The translations under genes and the position numbers were made by a program. From NCBI RefSeq assembly GCF_963676955.1, contig NZ_OY781461.1, positions 2,908,225 through 2,972,224 on the forward strand: a stretch of 64,000 nucleotides of DNA, in the 5' to 3' direction. This stretch comes from an uncultured Desulfuromonas sp. Lineage in GTDB: Bacteria; Desulfobacterota; Desulfuromonadia; Desulfuromonadales; Desulfuromonadaceae. Below are positions 1-8,824 of this stretch, one piece after another. Numbering within the stretch: the first letter of the stretch is position 1; each line of letters opens with the position of its first letter. The notes below the pieces were generated by a model, which made no database searches, was not told the DNA's origin, and worked only from the letters and a program-made list of their open reading frames with translations.

Positions 1-286
1 GATCACCGAGTCATTTACCTCAGGTCTCAGGGATCCACAGTTTTCCTCGTTTTATTGCACGGTGCCGGTAGGGGGACTCAGTGGCGAATCCAATATGTAC
101 CACCCCGGTGATGAGCTGATTTACCTGCTTGAAGGTCGTCTGAAAGTGACGGTCGTTGACGAGGTCTATGAGTTGACTCCCGGTGACAGCCTGTCGTTTA
201 AGTCCCATTTGCCGCACAGCTGGGAAAATATCGGCACGATTGACGCCAAAGTGATCTGGACTGTCTCACCTTTTACAGTGATTTAA
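1..286 (+). CDS. C-terminal part of a cupin-domain protein (5' end outside window)
   Basis: The frame is open from the window edge to a TAA at 284-286, so this is the 3' end of a longer gene. The visible part is a small cupin barrel: a HPGDE-type first metal-site segment, a YLLEGRL strand pair, a TPGDSLSF turn and a PHSWENIG second segment. Such a C-terminal cupin is common in HTH_3 (XRE-type) regulators, where it senses a small ligand, and in stand-alone cupins. The N-terminal half is not in the window, so the choice cannot be made. An internal GTG at 62 is unlikely to be the true start because it would cut the first cupin strand. Confidence 0.7.
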   Translation, partial: ITESFTSGLRDPQFSSFYCTVPVGGLSGESNMYHPGDELIYLLEGRLKVTVVDEVYELTPGDSLSFKSHLPHSWENIGTIDAKVIWTVSPFTVI

Positions 287-304
287 TAATGAAAACGCCG
301 GTTT

Positions 305-320
305 CACGTGTTGACACGTG
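305..320. promoter_or_regulatory. paired CACGTG elements upstream of ihfB
   Basis: Two CACGTG hexamers flank a TTGA spacer, giving a near-palindrome about 100 bases before the ihfB start. The same stretch contains TTGACA (311-316), so it could be a -35 element or an operator. No good -10 is seen at 17 bases. Position and symmetry are the only evidence. Confidence 0.25.
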
Positions 321-420
321 TAATTAATCATGTATGTTGTTAATATCTCTTGAATAACTTGGAACTCTTTGCTGACAACCTGATCGGAATACCGTGTAAG
401 ATGAACGGCTAGGAGGAAGT

Positions 421-696
421 ATGAACAAGTCTGAACTGATCGAAGCTCTCTCTCTCGAAAAGGATTTGACCTATAAACGAGCTGAGGAGATTGTCAATCT
501 GATGTTCGATTCAATGACGCAGGAGCTGGTCAAAGGCGGCCGGATTGAAATCCGCGGTTTCGGCAGTTTTGTTGTTAAAGACTATAAGTCGTACACCGGT
601 CGCAATCCGAAAACGGGCGAAGCCATCCAGGTGAAAACAAAAAAACTCCCGTTTTTCAAAGTTGGTAAAGAGCTGCGGGAACGCGTCAATAACTGA
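421..696 (+). CDS. ihfB: integration host factor subunit beta / HU-family DNA-binding protein
   Basis: A 91-residue HU/IHF-fold protein that bends DNA as a dimer in the nucleoid. The beta-arm signature is clear: RIEIRGFGSF (about residues 42-51), then TGRNPKTG at the arm tip and a C-terminal KELRERVN helix. Length and the GRNPKTG arm fit the IHF-beta (HimD) branch better than HU, though this family is often hard to split. A strong ribosome site (AGGAGG) lies 4-5 bases before the ATG. The gene stands alone and is followed at once by a perfect hairpin terminator. Confidence 0.9.
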   Translation: MNKSELIEALSLEKDLTYKRAEEIVNLMFDSMTQELVKGGRIEIRGFGSFVVKDYKSYTGRNPKTGEAIQVKTKKLPFFKVGKELRERVNN

Positions 697-700
697 TAAA

Positions 701-730
701 AAGCCCCTGTCCATTCGGCAGGGGCTTTTT
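701..730 (+). terminator. rho-independent terminator after ihfB
   Basis: A 9-bp perfect stem AAGCCCCTG/CAGGGGCTT with a 9-base loop, followed by a T-run. A-residues before the stem could let it also work for the convergent ketosynthase gene ending at 759. Confidence 0.9.
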
Positions 731-758
731 AGTGGGTCACGCTGTTTTCCAGACCGAC

Positions 759-1895
759 CTAACAGACCGTCAAAAGCATGTAGCAGACGGAGAAGCGGCC
801 GCTCTCCGGTATAAAGCACAGCAGGCGCTGTCCTTTCTTCAGTCGTCCGGAATGGAACAGCTCATCCAGGATAATATAGATCGAGGCGGCCCCGGTATTG
901 CCTTTTGTTGTCAGGTTGGTGAACCAGCGCTCGTAGGGGATGTGGAAGCCTTTTTCTTTCATGCGGTCATGCAAGCGGGTGCGGAAATAGTCCGATGAAT
1001 AATGAGGCAGAAACCAATCAATGCTCTCCGGCGTCAGGCCACGTTGTTCAGCAATGGGCAACAGGGCACGATCAACGGAAACCGGGATAATCTCTTCATT
1101 GAGCAGTTTGACATCCTGCTTGATCAGAAACGCATGATGGTCCACAGCCTGCTCAATGGTCTCAAACTGACGCCAGCCGCGCAGTTTGCCATCCTTTTTG
1201 ATGGCGCCGGCGTACATGCAGGGCTCAAACAGATGAGCACTGGAACGCTGGTCAATCCATTCAACTTTCAGCGAGATCCCCTCTTGTGCCGGAGTCGGCG
1301 ATATTTTGGCGGCACCCGCACCATCCGACAACATCCAACGAAGAAAATCCGCATCAAAGGATAAAACCGGCTGGTTTTGCAGCTGCTGAGCCCGTTCGTC
1401 AGAAATCTGGCCACACAGCGAGGCCCGCATAAAGGATGAGGCGAGCTCCGACCCCGTGGCGATTGCACTGGGTGATTCACCTAACGCCACCTGCATGCAG
1501 GCGTGTTTCAATGCGGTGACGCCGCTGATGCAGATGCCGGCGGTTGACACCACTTCGCAGGGGCCGCCTTTGAGTTCACCATGAACCATGGAAGCATGCC
1601 CCGGCATGATCTGATCCGGGGATGACGTGCCGCAGCACAGACTATGAATGTTGTGCGGATCATAAGAGCGCAGGCGGCGCACAGCCTCGGCGCTCAACTC
1701 AGCATTGGTGTGGGTTTGTTCCAACGTTTTCGGATCAATGGCATAGTAACGCTGTTCAATACGGTTATTGCGTAAAATAATCCGTCGTGTCCGTGAGGGT
1801 AAATCACCGACCAAGCCAAGCATGGCCTCCATGTCTTGGTTGGAAACCGGTTCATTAGGGAGAAACGAGGCCAGATCAGTGATGTAGGCGTCCAT
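759..1895 (-). CDS. 3-oxoacyl-ACP synthase III-like ketosynthase (DarB/StlD-like)
   Basis: A 378-residue thiolase-fold ketosynthase. The FabH-type triad is visible: Cys122 in TAGICISG, His298 in FLPHYSS and Asn333 in KGNTGAAS. It is longer than housekeeping FabH (about 320 residues), and the insertions plus the LPHYSSDYF stretch resemble the DarB/StlD group that builds dialkylresorcinols and cyclohexanediones. That placement is from memory and tentative. It ends a minus-strand group of three genes, 11 bases after a B12 radical SAM gene, which suggests a joint role in making an unusual lipid or polyketide. An alternative is a simple acyl starter condensation enzyme. It is not OleA, which is found at 44.4 kb. 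Confidence 0.75.
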   Translation of the reverse strand: MDAYITDLASFLPNEPVSNQDMEAMLGLVGDLPSRTRRIILRNNRIEQRYYAIDPKTLEQTHTNAELSAEAVRRLRSYDPHNIHSLCCGTSSPDQIMPGHASMVHGELKGGPCEVVSTAGICISGVTALKHACMQVALGESPSAIATGSELASSFMRASLCGQISDERAQQLQNQPVLSFDADFLRWMLSDGAGAAKISPTPAQEGISLKVEWIDQRSSAHLFEPCMYAGAIKKDGKLRGWRQFETIEQAVDHHAFLIKQDVKLLNEEIIPVSVDRALLPIAEQRGLTPESIDWFLPHYSSDYFRTRLHDRMKEKGFHIPYERWFTNLTTKGNTGAASIYIILDELFHSGRLKKGQRLLCFIPESGRFSVCYMLLTVC

Positions 1896-1906
1896 AAGCA
1901 GTGATC

Positions 1907-3202
1907 CTATAACTTCGCCTGGGCGTGGCAGGCACGCAGCAGATTGGCGTAACGGGTGTAAAATTCTTTTTCCGGCAAACGGGTCCGGGTGACCGCATTG
2001 GTCAGCGTGTAATAATCGAGATTATGTTCGGTGATCCGGTCTTTCAAGTTGTCGTACATGGGCGTTCCCGGTAACGGCGTCATGATGGTCAGCATGGGCA
2101 GGTCGATTTTATGACTGGTGATGTAGCGCTCCAGGGTATCAAAGTCGTCATGACTGTAATCGGGGTCGACGATGAAATCACCAACAACGGTGATGTTCAG
2201 TTCTGCAAGACGTTGCAGGGCTTCATCATTCAGCGCCAGGGTGCCTTGTTTATTCATCCTAGCCAACCGTTGATCATTGATCTCTTCAAAACCGATGACC
2301 ACGGAACGCAGACCGATCTCTTTCCATTGTTGCAACAGCAGGGGGTGACGTACCACAGTATCGGCGCGGACGTCAATCAAGTAATTCTTTTTAATTCCGG
2401 CCTGTTTGATCGCCCGGTAGAGCTTTTCCGCATGAGCCGGTGAGCCAAAGGTGTTGGCATCGACCAGGCGGATAAAAGGGATGTCCGGCAGGCTGTGCAG
2501 ATCGCGAATAACCGCATCAATGGGTTGGGTCAGGTATTGACCACCGCACTGTCCGGCAATACAGCAGAACGAGCAGTTGTAGGGACAGCCAAAAGCGGTC
2601 ACCACAAACCCCAGAGACACGTTTAATTTCGCGAGAAAATAATCATCACGGTAAGCTGCGATCAGGTCGTAGCGGGGGGCATCGTCAATGGGTTGATCCC
2701 GATTGCCATAGCGTCGCGGTGACCACACCAGCCTTTTCCCCGGCGTGACGCGGGCAACTCCCGCTATGGCTATGTTTGCCTGTTCCTGCTCCAGTTGATC
2801 CATCAGTTGACCAAAACTGTCTTTACCGAGACCGATGATAATATAGTCAAACGGTTCTTCGTTGAAGTGCTCAGGAACATTGCTGACATGAATGCCGCCA
2901 ATCACCAGTTTTGCATCACACAGTGACCGTGCCTGCCGGGCGAGTTGTTTGACCGTATTGGCCTCGCAGGTCATGGCGGTAAAGCCGATCACATCAGGTT
3001 GAGTGGCACGAATGGTTTCCTGCAAATCGCTGTTATCGGTTTTCAGGTCCAGGATCGTGACGTTATGACCGGTGAGTCCGGCGGCGACAACTTCCAGGGC
3101 CAGTGGTTCACCGCGAAAGATCTGTTTCAGTGAATCGATGCCGTAACGTTCTTCGGGAATACTGCGGCCGCAGTTAGGGGGATTGATCAGCAGAATATTC
3201 AT
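1907..3202 (-). CDS. B12-binding domain radical SAM protein
   Basis: About 431 residues. The N-terminal part is a cobalamin-binding Rossmann domain (MNILLINPP start, VIGGIHVS segment), and the second half is a radical SAM barrel with the cluster motif CPYNCSFC. This is the BchE/class B layout, whose members methylate or rearrange unactivated carbon; the substrate cannot be read here. I chose ATG at 3202 because it begins the canonical Rossmann strand and lies just after the upstream stop at 3207. A TTG at 3223 is in frame but would overlap the upstream gene. No clear Shine-Dalgarno is seen at either start, so translation may be coupled to the upstream gene. Confidence 0.85.
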   Translation of the reverse strand: MNILLINPPNCGRSIPEERYGIDSLKQIFRGEPLALEVVAAGLTGHNVTILDLKTDNSDLQETIRATQPDVIGFTAMTCEANTVKQLARQARSLCDAKLVIGGIHVSNVPEHFNEEPFDYIIIGLGKDSFGQLMDQLEQEQANIAIAGVARVTPGKRLVWSPRRYGNRDQPIDDAPRYDLIAAYRDDYFLAKLNVSLGFVVTAFGCPYNCSFCCIAGQCGGQYLTQPIDAVIRDLHSLPDIPFIRLVDANTFGSPAHAEKLYRAIKQAGIKKNYLIDVRADTVVRHPLLLQQWKEIGLRSVVIGFEEINDQRLARMNKQGTLALNDEALQRLAELNITVVGDFIVDPDYSHDDFDTLERYITSHKIDLPMLTIMTPLPGTPMYDNLKDRITEHNLDYYTLTNAVTRTRLPEKEFYTRYANLLRACHAQAKL

Positions 3203-3206
3203 GCGT

Positions 3207-3611
3207 TTAACGGGGGCTATCAAGCAAGGGGCGGATTTTTACCACAGAAAAACGGACTGCCGCGTGAATGGTTCGCGCGGCCAGTTTGCCGGCCTGCTGT
3301 TCAACCTGCTGAACCATCGCCTCTTTAAACGGACCCGTCTCTTCGATGTCATCAACCGCCAGGTACAAGCGGGCACCTTGCCAGTTGAAAATCAGTGGGG
3401 CCGGTTCATAAACGCTGAGAACCGCGTTGGCGTTGTGCCGCAGATTTTCAAGGCTGTGATTATTGGCCAGGGCGATGTTAACATGCTGTGGGTCCGGCAT
3501 CATGGCTGAGCCGATAACAGCACTGTTGGGATGTCCGGCTCCATCGACTGTCGACAGGGTGCCGACACGTTGTGCCGTGTTCACAAAAGAGACCAGTTCT
3601 TCGGGGGTCAT
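3207..3611 (-). CDS. pyridoxamine 5'-phosphate oxidase-fold protein
   Basis: A 134-residue split-barrel flavin-binding-type protein. It has the usual order: GTLSTVDGAGHPNSAVIGSAM (first strands), a NHSLENLRHNANAVLSVYEP segment and a GARLYL strand. The family binds FMN or F420 or haem-related cofactors and often acts as a small reductase. It is the first gene of the minus-strand group with the radical SAM enzyme and ketosynthase, so it may supply a redox step there; that is inference. The specific reaction is unknown. Confidence 0.75.
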   Translation of the reverse strand: MTPEELVSFVNTAQRVGTLSTVDGAGHPNSAVIGSAMMPDPQHVNIALANNHSLENLRHNANAVLSVYEPAPLIFNWQGARLYLAVDDIEETGPFKEAMVQQVEQQAGKLAARTIHAAVRFSVVKIRPLLDSPR

Positions 3612-3757
3612 AAAACCTCACAACAACGCATGAAGAGCATAAAAACATAACAAAAACGACAATTTCGTATTATAAGTGTAAATCTTTGGTTAGGCCAAGA
3701 CCTTTTGTGGTTTTTTATGATAGCAAGCTATGGCTTCAGTTCGGGAGGAAATACAAC

Positions 3758-4171
3758 GTGGTTGCAAAGATCAGTCAAGTCATTGTCCGTTATGCCGAAA
3801 CCGACGCTCAGGGCGTTGTTCACCATGCGACCTATCCCGTCTGGTTTGAAGAGGGACGCTCTGATTTTCTGCGTCAACTCGGCACACCCTATAGTGAGTG
3901 GGAAGAGATGGGCTATTACGTGGTGGTCGCGGATTTGTCCCTCCGTTACTTAGCTCCGGCGTTCTACGAAGATCAATTGACCGTTGAAACTTCACTGCAA
4001 CGCCTGAAGAAGAGGCTGATTGAATTTTCCTACCGGATTTTGCGTGAAGATGAGGTCATTGTTCAAGGCAGCAGCCGTCATCTGATTGTTGGTCCGGATA
4101 AGCAACCACGGGCTCTTGAAGGTGCTTTTTATGAGCGTCTGACCCACCTTTTACAGGAGCAGACCCCATGA
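3758..4171 (+). CDS. YbgC/4HBT-family acyl-CoA thioesterase
   Basis: A 137-residue hotdog protein. The active-site segment RYAETDAQGVVHHATYP contains the catalytic Asp of the 4-hydroxybenzoyl-CoA thioesterase family. The GTG start at 3758 is chosen because GGGAGGA sits 8 bases upstream; a longer ATG version would add 24 residues that do not belong to the fold. It is divergent from the 3611 gene and its stop overlaps the start of the acyl-CoA dehydrogenase gene (ATGA), so the two are translationally coupled. Likely hydrolyses an acyl-CoA or acyl-ACP intermediate. Confidence 0.85.
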   Translation: MVAKISQVIVRYAETDAQGVVHHATYPVWFEEGRSDFLRQLGTPYSEWEEMGYYVVVADLSLRYLAPAFYEDQLTVETSLQRLKKRLIEFSYRILREDEVIVQGSSRHLIVGPDKQPRALEGAFYERLTHLLQEQTP

Positions 4172-5313
4172 TCAAAGCACTTACTGCCCCCGAATACCAC
4201 CCGCTGATCAATGAGATCCGCCAATTGTCACTGACCCATGTTCAACCCTATGCCGCCCAATGGGATCGGGACAATCAGTTCCCCCTCGACCAGGTCAGCG
4301 CGTTGGCCAAACACGGCTTACTGGGAATTTGCGTTGACGAGCAGTGGGGAGGTCTGGGAAAATCACTTTATGAGATGGCTGTGATCATCGAAGGCGTGGC
4401 GCGTTATGATGCCGGTATGGCCTTGACTCTCGCCGCACACAGTCTGGTCTGCGACCATGTGCAACGGTTTGGTTCAGAGACACAGAAAGCGCGCTATATG
4501 CCGGCTCTGGCTCGGGGAACATCCCTTGGCGCCTGGGCCTTGGCTGAAACGGGCAGCGGCAGTGATGCGGCATCCATCACCACACGTGCCGAGCGCAACG
4601 GAAAGGGCTGGCAGCTGAACGGTCGTAAAATGTTTGTTACTCAAGGCTCGGTTGCCGGGCTGTACGTGGTCATGGCACGCAGTGGCGACCATAAGAAATC
4701 AGCGATCAGTGCCTTTCTGGTGGAAGCTGACACTCCGGGCGTCAAGCCGTCAACGCCCTTGGAAAAGCTCGGCTGCCGCAGTTCCAATACCACGGCAGTT
4801 CATTTTGATCATGTGCAGCTGGCTGGTGAGCAACTTCTCGGTGAAGAACACCGTGCACTCGCTGCCGCCTTCAGTTTGCTCGATCATGGCCGGGTGACGA
4901 TCGCGGCACTGGCTTGCGGTCTCATCCGCGGTTGCCTGGAAGAATCGCAACGGCATACGGCCCGCCGTCAACAGTTCGGCACGCCGATCAACACCTTTCA
5001 GGCCATACAATGGCCGATGGCTGACATGGCCACCCATTATGATGCGGCTTGGTTACTGACAGCGCGTGCCGCCCAATTGTGTGATGATGGGAAACGTTGC
5101 GGCACTGCGGCCGCCAAAGCCAAACTGTTTGCCGGAGAAATGGCGGTCAAAAGTGCTGAGCGGGCTGTGCAGCTACAGGGTGGCTATGGCTACCTTAAGA
5201 ACAGTTGCGTTGAGCGCTTTTATCGGGATGCCAAGCTGTGCGATATCGGTGAAGGGACGGCTGAGATTCAACGGTTGGTGATCGCTCGGCAGTTGATTGC
5301 AGAGATGGGGTAA
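4168..5313 (+). CDS. acyl-CoA dehydrogenase
   Basis: A 381-residue FAD-dependent acyl-CoA dehydrogenase of normal length. Visible: the helical N-terminal domain, the WALAETGSGSDA FAD/substrate segment, the middle beta domain, and the C-terminal LQGGYGYLKN...VERFYRDAK...IGEGTAEIQR signature near residues 340-370, which is characteristic of the family. It introduces an alpha-beta double bond into an acyl-CoA and passes electrons to ETF. ATG overlaps the thioesterase stop. In this neighbourhood it may desaturate a lipid intermediate instead of serving beta-oxidation, which is inference. Confidence 0.9.
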   Translation: MIKALTAPEYHPLINEIRQLSLTHVQPYAAQWDRDNQFPLDQVSALAKHGLLGICVDEQWGGLGKSLYEMAVIIEGVARYDAGMALTLAAHSLVCDHVQRFGSETQKARYMPALARGTSLGAWALAETGSGSDAASITTRAERNGKGWQLNGRKMFVTQGSVAGLYVVMARSGDHKKSAISAFLVEADTPGVKPSTPLEKLGCRSSNTTAVHFDHVQLAGEQLLGEEHRALAAAFSLLDHGRVTIAALACGLIRGCLEESQRHTARRQQFGTPINTFQAIQWPMADMATHYDAAWLLTARAAQLCDDGKRCGTAAAKAKLFAGEMAVKSAERAVQLQGGYGYLKNSCVERFYRDAKLCDIGEGTAEIQRLVIARQLIAEMG

Positions 5314-5402
5314 CAGTATCGGGGTGCCAAGGGGGGCTGTATCGATCACTTATCGACGGACCGCGCGAAGCCGTCTTAATCAGTGTCCATGACACTATTC
5401 CT

Positions 5403-5430
5403 CATTCTTCTGATTGAGAACGCCCCCTAA
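5403..5430. repeat. dispersed palindromic repeat, half copy
   Basis: This stretch matches the second half of the complete copy at 10431-10459 with one difference (ATTGAGAACGCCCCC against ATTGACAACGCCCCC), but the left arm is absent. It overlaps the stop codon of the radical SAM gene ending at 5427. A third, variant copy is at 40393-40433. Confidence 0.7.
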
Positions 5431-6929
5431 ACAAAAAAAGCCGCATGGTTGGAGGTGAATTGCGGTGGATCGCGGCGCAGGATTTCCGCAATAAGCGGTT
5501 CTTTTTTTATCCGTTTGTCGATAAAGCGACGCACCTCGCCACGATTCCAGCCTTTGGGATGGTCAAAGTCACTGTAGAGACTCAGATCTCCCTGATAAAA
5601 TGGGTGTAGATCCAGGTGTTGTGCATCTGGACTATTGGTTGGCAGGTTGAAGATCGCCAGGTTTAAGAAGCCGATGGCTTGATGATTACGGCGGATGAAC
5701 TCCCGGGTTTTTTCTGCAGCGTCAAGATCTTCCTTCGGCGTACCGAACAGCAGATAGATGTAGGTGGCGATGCCCGCCTGTTTAAGACATGTCAGCACGC
5801 GTTCCGTCAGGTCAACGCTGACGCCTTTGTCCATACTTTCCAGAACCTGATTATCCCCGGACTCCACGCCCAGTTTGATCATGACGCAACCGGAGTGCCG
5901 CAGCGCCCGGCAATAGTCCGGATCAGCCAGATGTTCACTGATGCGGGCAAAACCGTACCAGGGGGCCGGCAGTGGTTGAGCCATCAGTGCGTTGATGACC
6001 GCCGGGCTGATGGCGTTGTCAAGGAGATGGACCAAACCCGGTTGCCACGCGTTGCACAAGTGATGCAGCTGGTCAACGACGCGCGACACCGCCAGAGGTT
6101 GATACGGGTTCTGTTCAGCGCGTTCCGGGCAGAAGGTGCAACGATTCCAATAGCAACCGCGTGATGCCGCGAGAGGAAGAACAGGGGAGGGAGACCAGTA
6201 ACGGTCCAGCGGAAGAACGGAATAATCGGGTGGTGCGTTCAGGTTTTGTTGGGGACGTGGGCCGAGCAACTCCAACAAAGCGGCTTCGCCCGGTCCGTCG
6301 ATACAGTGATCGATGCAACCTGAAAACGGGTTGTTCCAGTTGGGGTGACGCATCCATGATGTTATCAGACCACCACCAACCATGATGGGTAAATGCGGCG
6401 CGATTTTTTTCAATGTGCCGATCATGGCAAAAGTCGGAACCGCCTGGCTCATAAAATTGAGTGAGAAACCGACGAACCGCGGTGAGCGTTCTGCCAGAAC
6501 CTGTGTCAGCCGGGCGACAAAATAATCATGAAATGGGCTCAGCTCCGGGTGCTCCGCCGCCGCCAACAGATCCTCACTGCGCACACAGGAAAAGCTGTTG
6601 TCCGTGTAATTGCTCAGCGTCATGGTCGCCTGCCGGCTGCTCTGATTGAGGGCGCGGTTGAGATCGGCAACACAGCGTTGATAACGGGAAAACGTTTGAT
6701 ACAGAGCGGTCTGACGGATGGCTTCAAGGTTGTTTGATGCATGCTTTTTAGCCCGGCGTGTCCAGGTGTCATCTGCCATCGCAGGGCCTTGAATCAGGAG
6801 TTCCTGCGCTTCAAGGTTGCAGTCCATCACCTGACAGGAATGTCCATGAGCACGCAGAACGCCGGCCAGAATGGCCAGACCCGCTGGTGGTTCACAGGCT
6901 TTGGCGATGGGTGGGTGAATGAGCAGCAT
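5427..6929 (-). CDS. B12-binding domain radical SAM protein, second copy
   Basis: About 500 residues from the chosen start. An N-terminal cobalamin-binding domain (MLLIHPPIAK, then a FVGFSLNF / IMVGGGLI pair) is followed by a radical SAM barrel with CYWNRCTFC as the 4Fe-4S motif and a GVESGDNQVLESMDKG substrate/SAM segment. The ATG at 6929 is chosen because the Rossmann strand starts there; longer in-frame extensions have no family-like sequence. A weak AGGAT lies about 13 bases upstream. It differs clearly from the other radical SAM protein, so it is not a recent duplicate. Reaction unknown; B12 radical SAM enzymes often methylate sp3 carbons or form rings. Confidence 0.85.
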   Translation of the reverse strand: MLLIHPPIAKACEPPAGLAILAGVLRAHGHSCQVMDCNLEAQELLIQGPAMADDTWTRRAKKHASNNLEAIRQTALYQTFSRYQRCVADLNRALNQSSRQATMTLSNYTDNSFSCVRSEDLLAAAEHPELSPFHDYFVARLTQVLAERSPRFVGFSLNFMSQAVPTFAMIGTLKKIAPHLPIMVGGGLITSWMRHPNWNNPFSGCIDHCIDGPGEAALLELLGPRPQQNLNAPPDYSVLPLDRYWSPSPVLPLAASRGCYWNRCTFCPERAEQNPYQPLAVSRVVDQLHHLCNAWQPGLVHLLDNAISPAVINALMAQPLPAPWYGFARISEHLADPDYCRALRHSGCVMIKLGVESGDNQVLESMDKGVSVDLTERVLTCLKQAGIATYIYLLFGTPKEDLDAAEKTREFIRRNHQAIGFLNLAIFNLPTNSPDAQHLDLHPFYQGDLSLYSDFDHPKGWNRGEVRRFIDKRIKKEPLIAEILRRDPPQFTSNHAAFFV

Positions 6930-7169
6930 ATGCAGTGGTGAGATCCTGTGACGGCAAAGAAAGATTTTGTGTAGCGTTCCTGACAGGGCTCTGTCAATAT
7001 TAAAAAAAATCGCGTAACGATTCTTTGCAATAAACAAAGAGTCTCAGATGTTTCAGGGGGCATTCTCAGTCCACGTCCTGTACGTAGCGGATCATGTGAA
7101 GGGAATATGGTTTCTGGTGTGAGATATGCCGCATTGGGCATTTTATACCGGATGAACAGGAGGGAAACG

Positions 7170-7904
7170 ATGAAACGAAACTATTGGTTGGCAGCCGTCA
7201 TAACCGTAACGATCAGCCTCAGCGCCGGTTGCGTCGAAGTCACCCAGTCACCACTGCTCGGCAGCCTGCTCAACACGGCAACCACCTCCAGCGTCCTTGA
7301 CGAATCCACCGTTGCTTCGGGACTGAAGGAAGCCCTCAAGGTCGGCAGTGAGCGTGCCGTTTCTCTGACCTCCGCCGAAGACGGCTTCCTTGACAATTCC
7401 CTGATCCGTATTGCCATGCCCGAGTCGTTGCAAAAGGTTGCCACCACTTTACGCAGTGTTGGTATGGGCTCGTATGTTGATGAGTTTGAAGTAGCGATGA
7501 ACCGGGCGGCCGAGAGTGCTTCCAGCGAAGCCAAAAGCGTGTTCTGGGATGCCATCACCTCTATGACGTTGACCGATGCCATGGGGATTTTGCAGGGTGA
7601 TGATACGGCGGCCACCGATTATTTTCGTGAAAAGACGTCCGATCAACTCTCTGAAAAGTTCAAGCCGATTGTGCAGGAGAAAATGGCCGAAGTGGGCGTG
7701 TACGGCTATTACACCACATTGGTCAATGCCTACAATGCGTTGCCGTTCACCGCGAAGCCGCAGTTTGATCTCGAGCAGTACATCGTCGATGAAGCTCAGG
7801 ATGGCGTGTTCACCATGTTGGCTGAGGAGGAAGTCAAGATTCGCCAAGATCCGGCCAAACGCACAACCGAACTGCTGCAAAAGGTCTTTGCGGCCCAGGA
7901 TTAG
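7170..7904 (+). CDS. DUF4197 family lipoprotein
   Basis: A 244-residue exported protein. The start at 7170 follows AGGAGGG and gives a clean lipoprotein signal peptide ending in LSAGC. The mature part is almost all helical and matches the DUF4197 pattern (GLKEALKVGSERAV near the start, then DAMGILQGDDTAAT and a YGYYTTLVNAYN segment). The function of this family is not known. It is followed by a methyltransferase gene after only 8 bases, so the two may be co-transcribed. Confidence 0.85.
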   Translation: MKRNYWLAAVITVTISLSAGCVEVTQSPLLGSLLNTATTSSVLDESTVASGLKEALKVGSERAVSLTSAEDGFLDNSLIRIAMPESLQKVATTLRSVGMGSYVDEFEVAMNRAAESASSEAKSVFWDAITSMTLTDAMGILQGDDTAATDYFREKTSDQLSEKFKPIVQEKMAEVGVYGYYTTLVNAYNALPFTAKPQFDLEQYIVDEAQDGVFTMLAEEEVKIRQDPAKRTTELLQKVFAAQD

Positions 7905-7912
7905 TCTCATTT

Positions 7913-8824
7913 ATGCAGAACCTGCCAGCACTTTTTGCCGAAGTACAACACCATCTGCCCGATAACGGTGAAAGCCGCCGGTTGTTTTATGGCCGAGGCC
8001 AATGTTTTGCCGGTTTGGACGATGTGGTGATTGATTACCATCCGCATCTGATCCTGATCTGTCTGTACCGGCAGCGGGACGTCGCGTGGCTTGAGGCGGT
8101 TGCCGTCGGGCTGTATGAGCTGATTCCAGGCGAACCTTGTGTGGCGGTGCAGTTTCGCTATGAACAGGGCTGTCCCGTAAGCGTGGTGTCTGGTGTGCCT
8201 CCTGTTCAGCCTGAGGCGCTTGAGGATGGTTTGCGCTACCATCTTCAGCTCGATCGTGGACAAAACCTTGGTTTTTTTCCGGATATGGCTTTTGGCCGTC
8301 GCCTTGTCCGTCAACGGGCGCAGGGTAAAAAAGTCCTCAATCTGTTTGCTTACACCTGTTCCTTTTCCATTGCGGCTTTGGCCGGTGGTGCCGGCCATGT
8401 GGTGAATATCGATATGAGCCGTAGCGCCTTGGAACTGGGGCGTGCCAATCATCAGCTCAATGGTTGTGACCTGCGCGATGCCGGTTTTGTGGCTTTGGAA
8501 ATCTTTCGCAGCAACAGTCGGATTCGCAAGCTCGCCCCTTTTGACCTGATTATCTGTGATCCTCCCGCCCAGCAGGGCCGTAGCTTTACGGCCAAAACCC
8601 ATTGGCCGAAATTGTTACAGCGTCTTCCGCTCTGGTTAGCCCCCGGTGGAGAGTTGATGCTGTGTCTTAATGGTCCCCATCTTGAGGAAGCTTTTCTTGA
8701 GGAGTTAATTGCCTCGTCTCTGCCTCATGCGCAACTGCTGGGCTGCCTGGATTCTGGTGACGACTTTCCTGAAAAGAAACCACACTGCAAAACCCGCCTT
8801 TATCATCTCCGTTATATCGCCTGA
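7913..8824 (+). CDS. class I SAM-dependent methyltransferase, RlmI-like
   Basis: A 303-residue Rossmann methyltransferase. The SAM-binding loop is NLFAYTCSFSIAAL (about residues 142-155), followed by an acidic NIDMS strand end; the catalytic-site motif is CDPPAQQG. This order and the preceding LDRGQNLGFFPDMAFGR segment are typical of the COG1092 (RlmI/RlmK-C) group that methylates 23S rRNA. The N-terminal PUA domain of true RlmI is missing or highly diverged, so substrate is uncertain. ATG starts 8 bases after the DUF4197 stop; no strong ribosome site is visible. Confidence 0.75.
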   Translation: MQNLPALFAEVQHHLPDNGESRRLFYGRGQCFAGLDDVVIDYHPHLILICLYRQRDVAWLEAVAVGLYELIPGEPCVAVQFRYEQGCPVSVVSGVPPVQPEALEDGLRYHLQLDRGQNLGFFPDMAFGRRLVRQRAQGKKVLNLFAYTCSFSIAALAGGAGHVVNIDMSRSALELGRANHQLNGCDLRDAGFVALEIFRSNSRIRKLAPFDLIICDPPAQQGRSFTAKTHWPKLLQRLPLWLAPGGELMLCLNGPHLEEAFLEELIASSLPHAQLLGCLDSGDDFPEKKPHCKTRLYHLRYIA

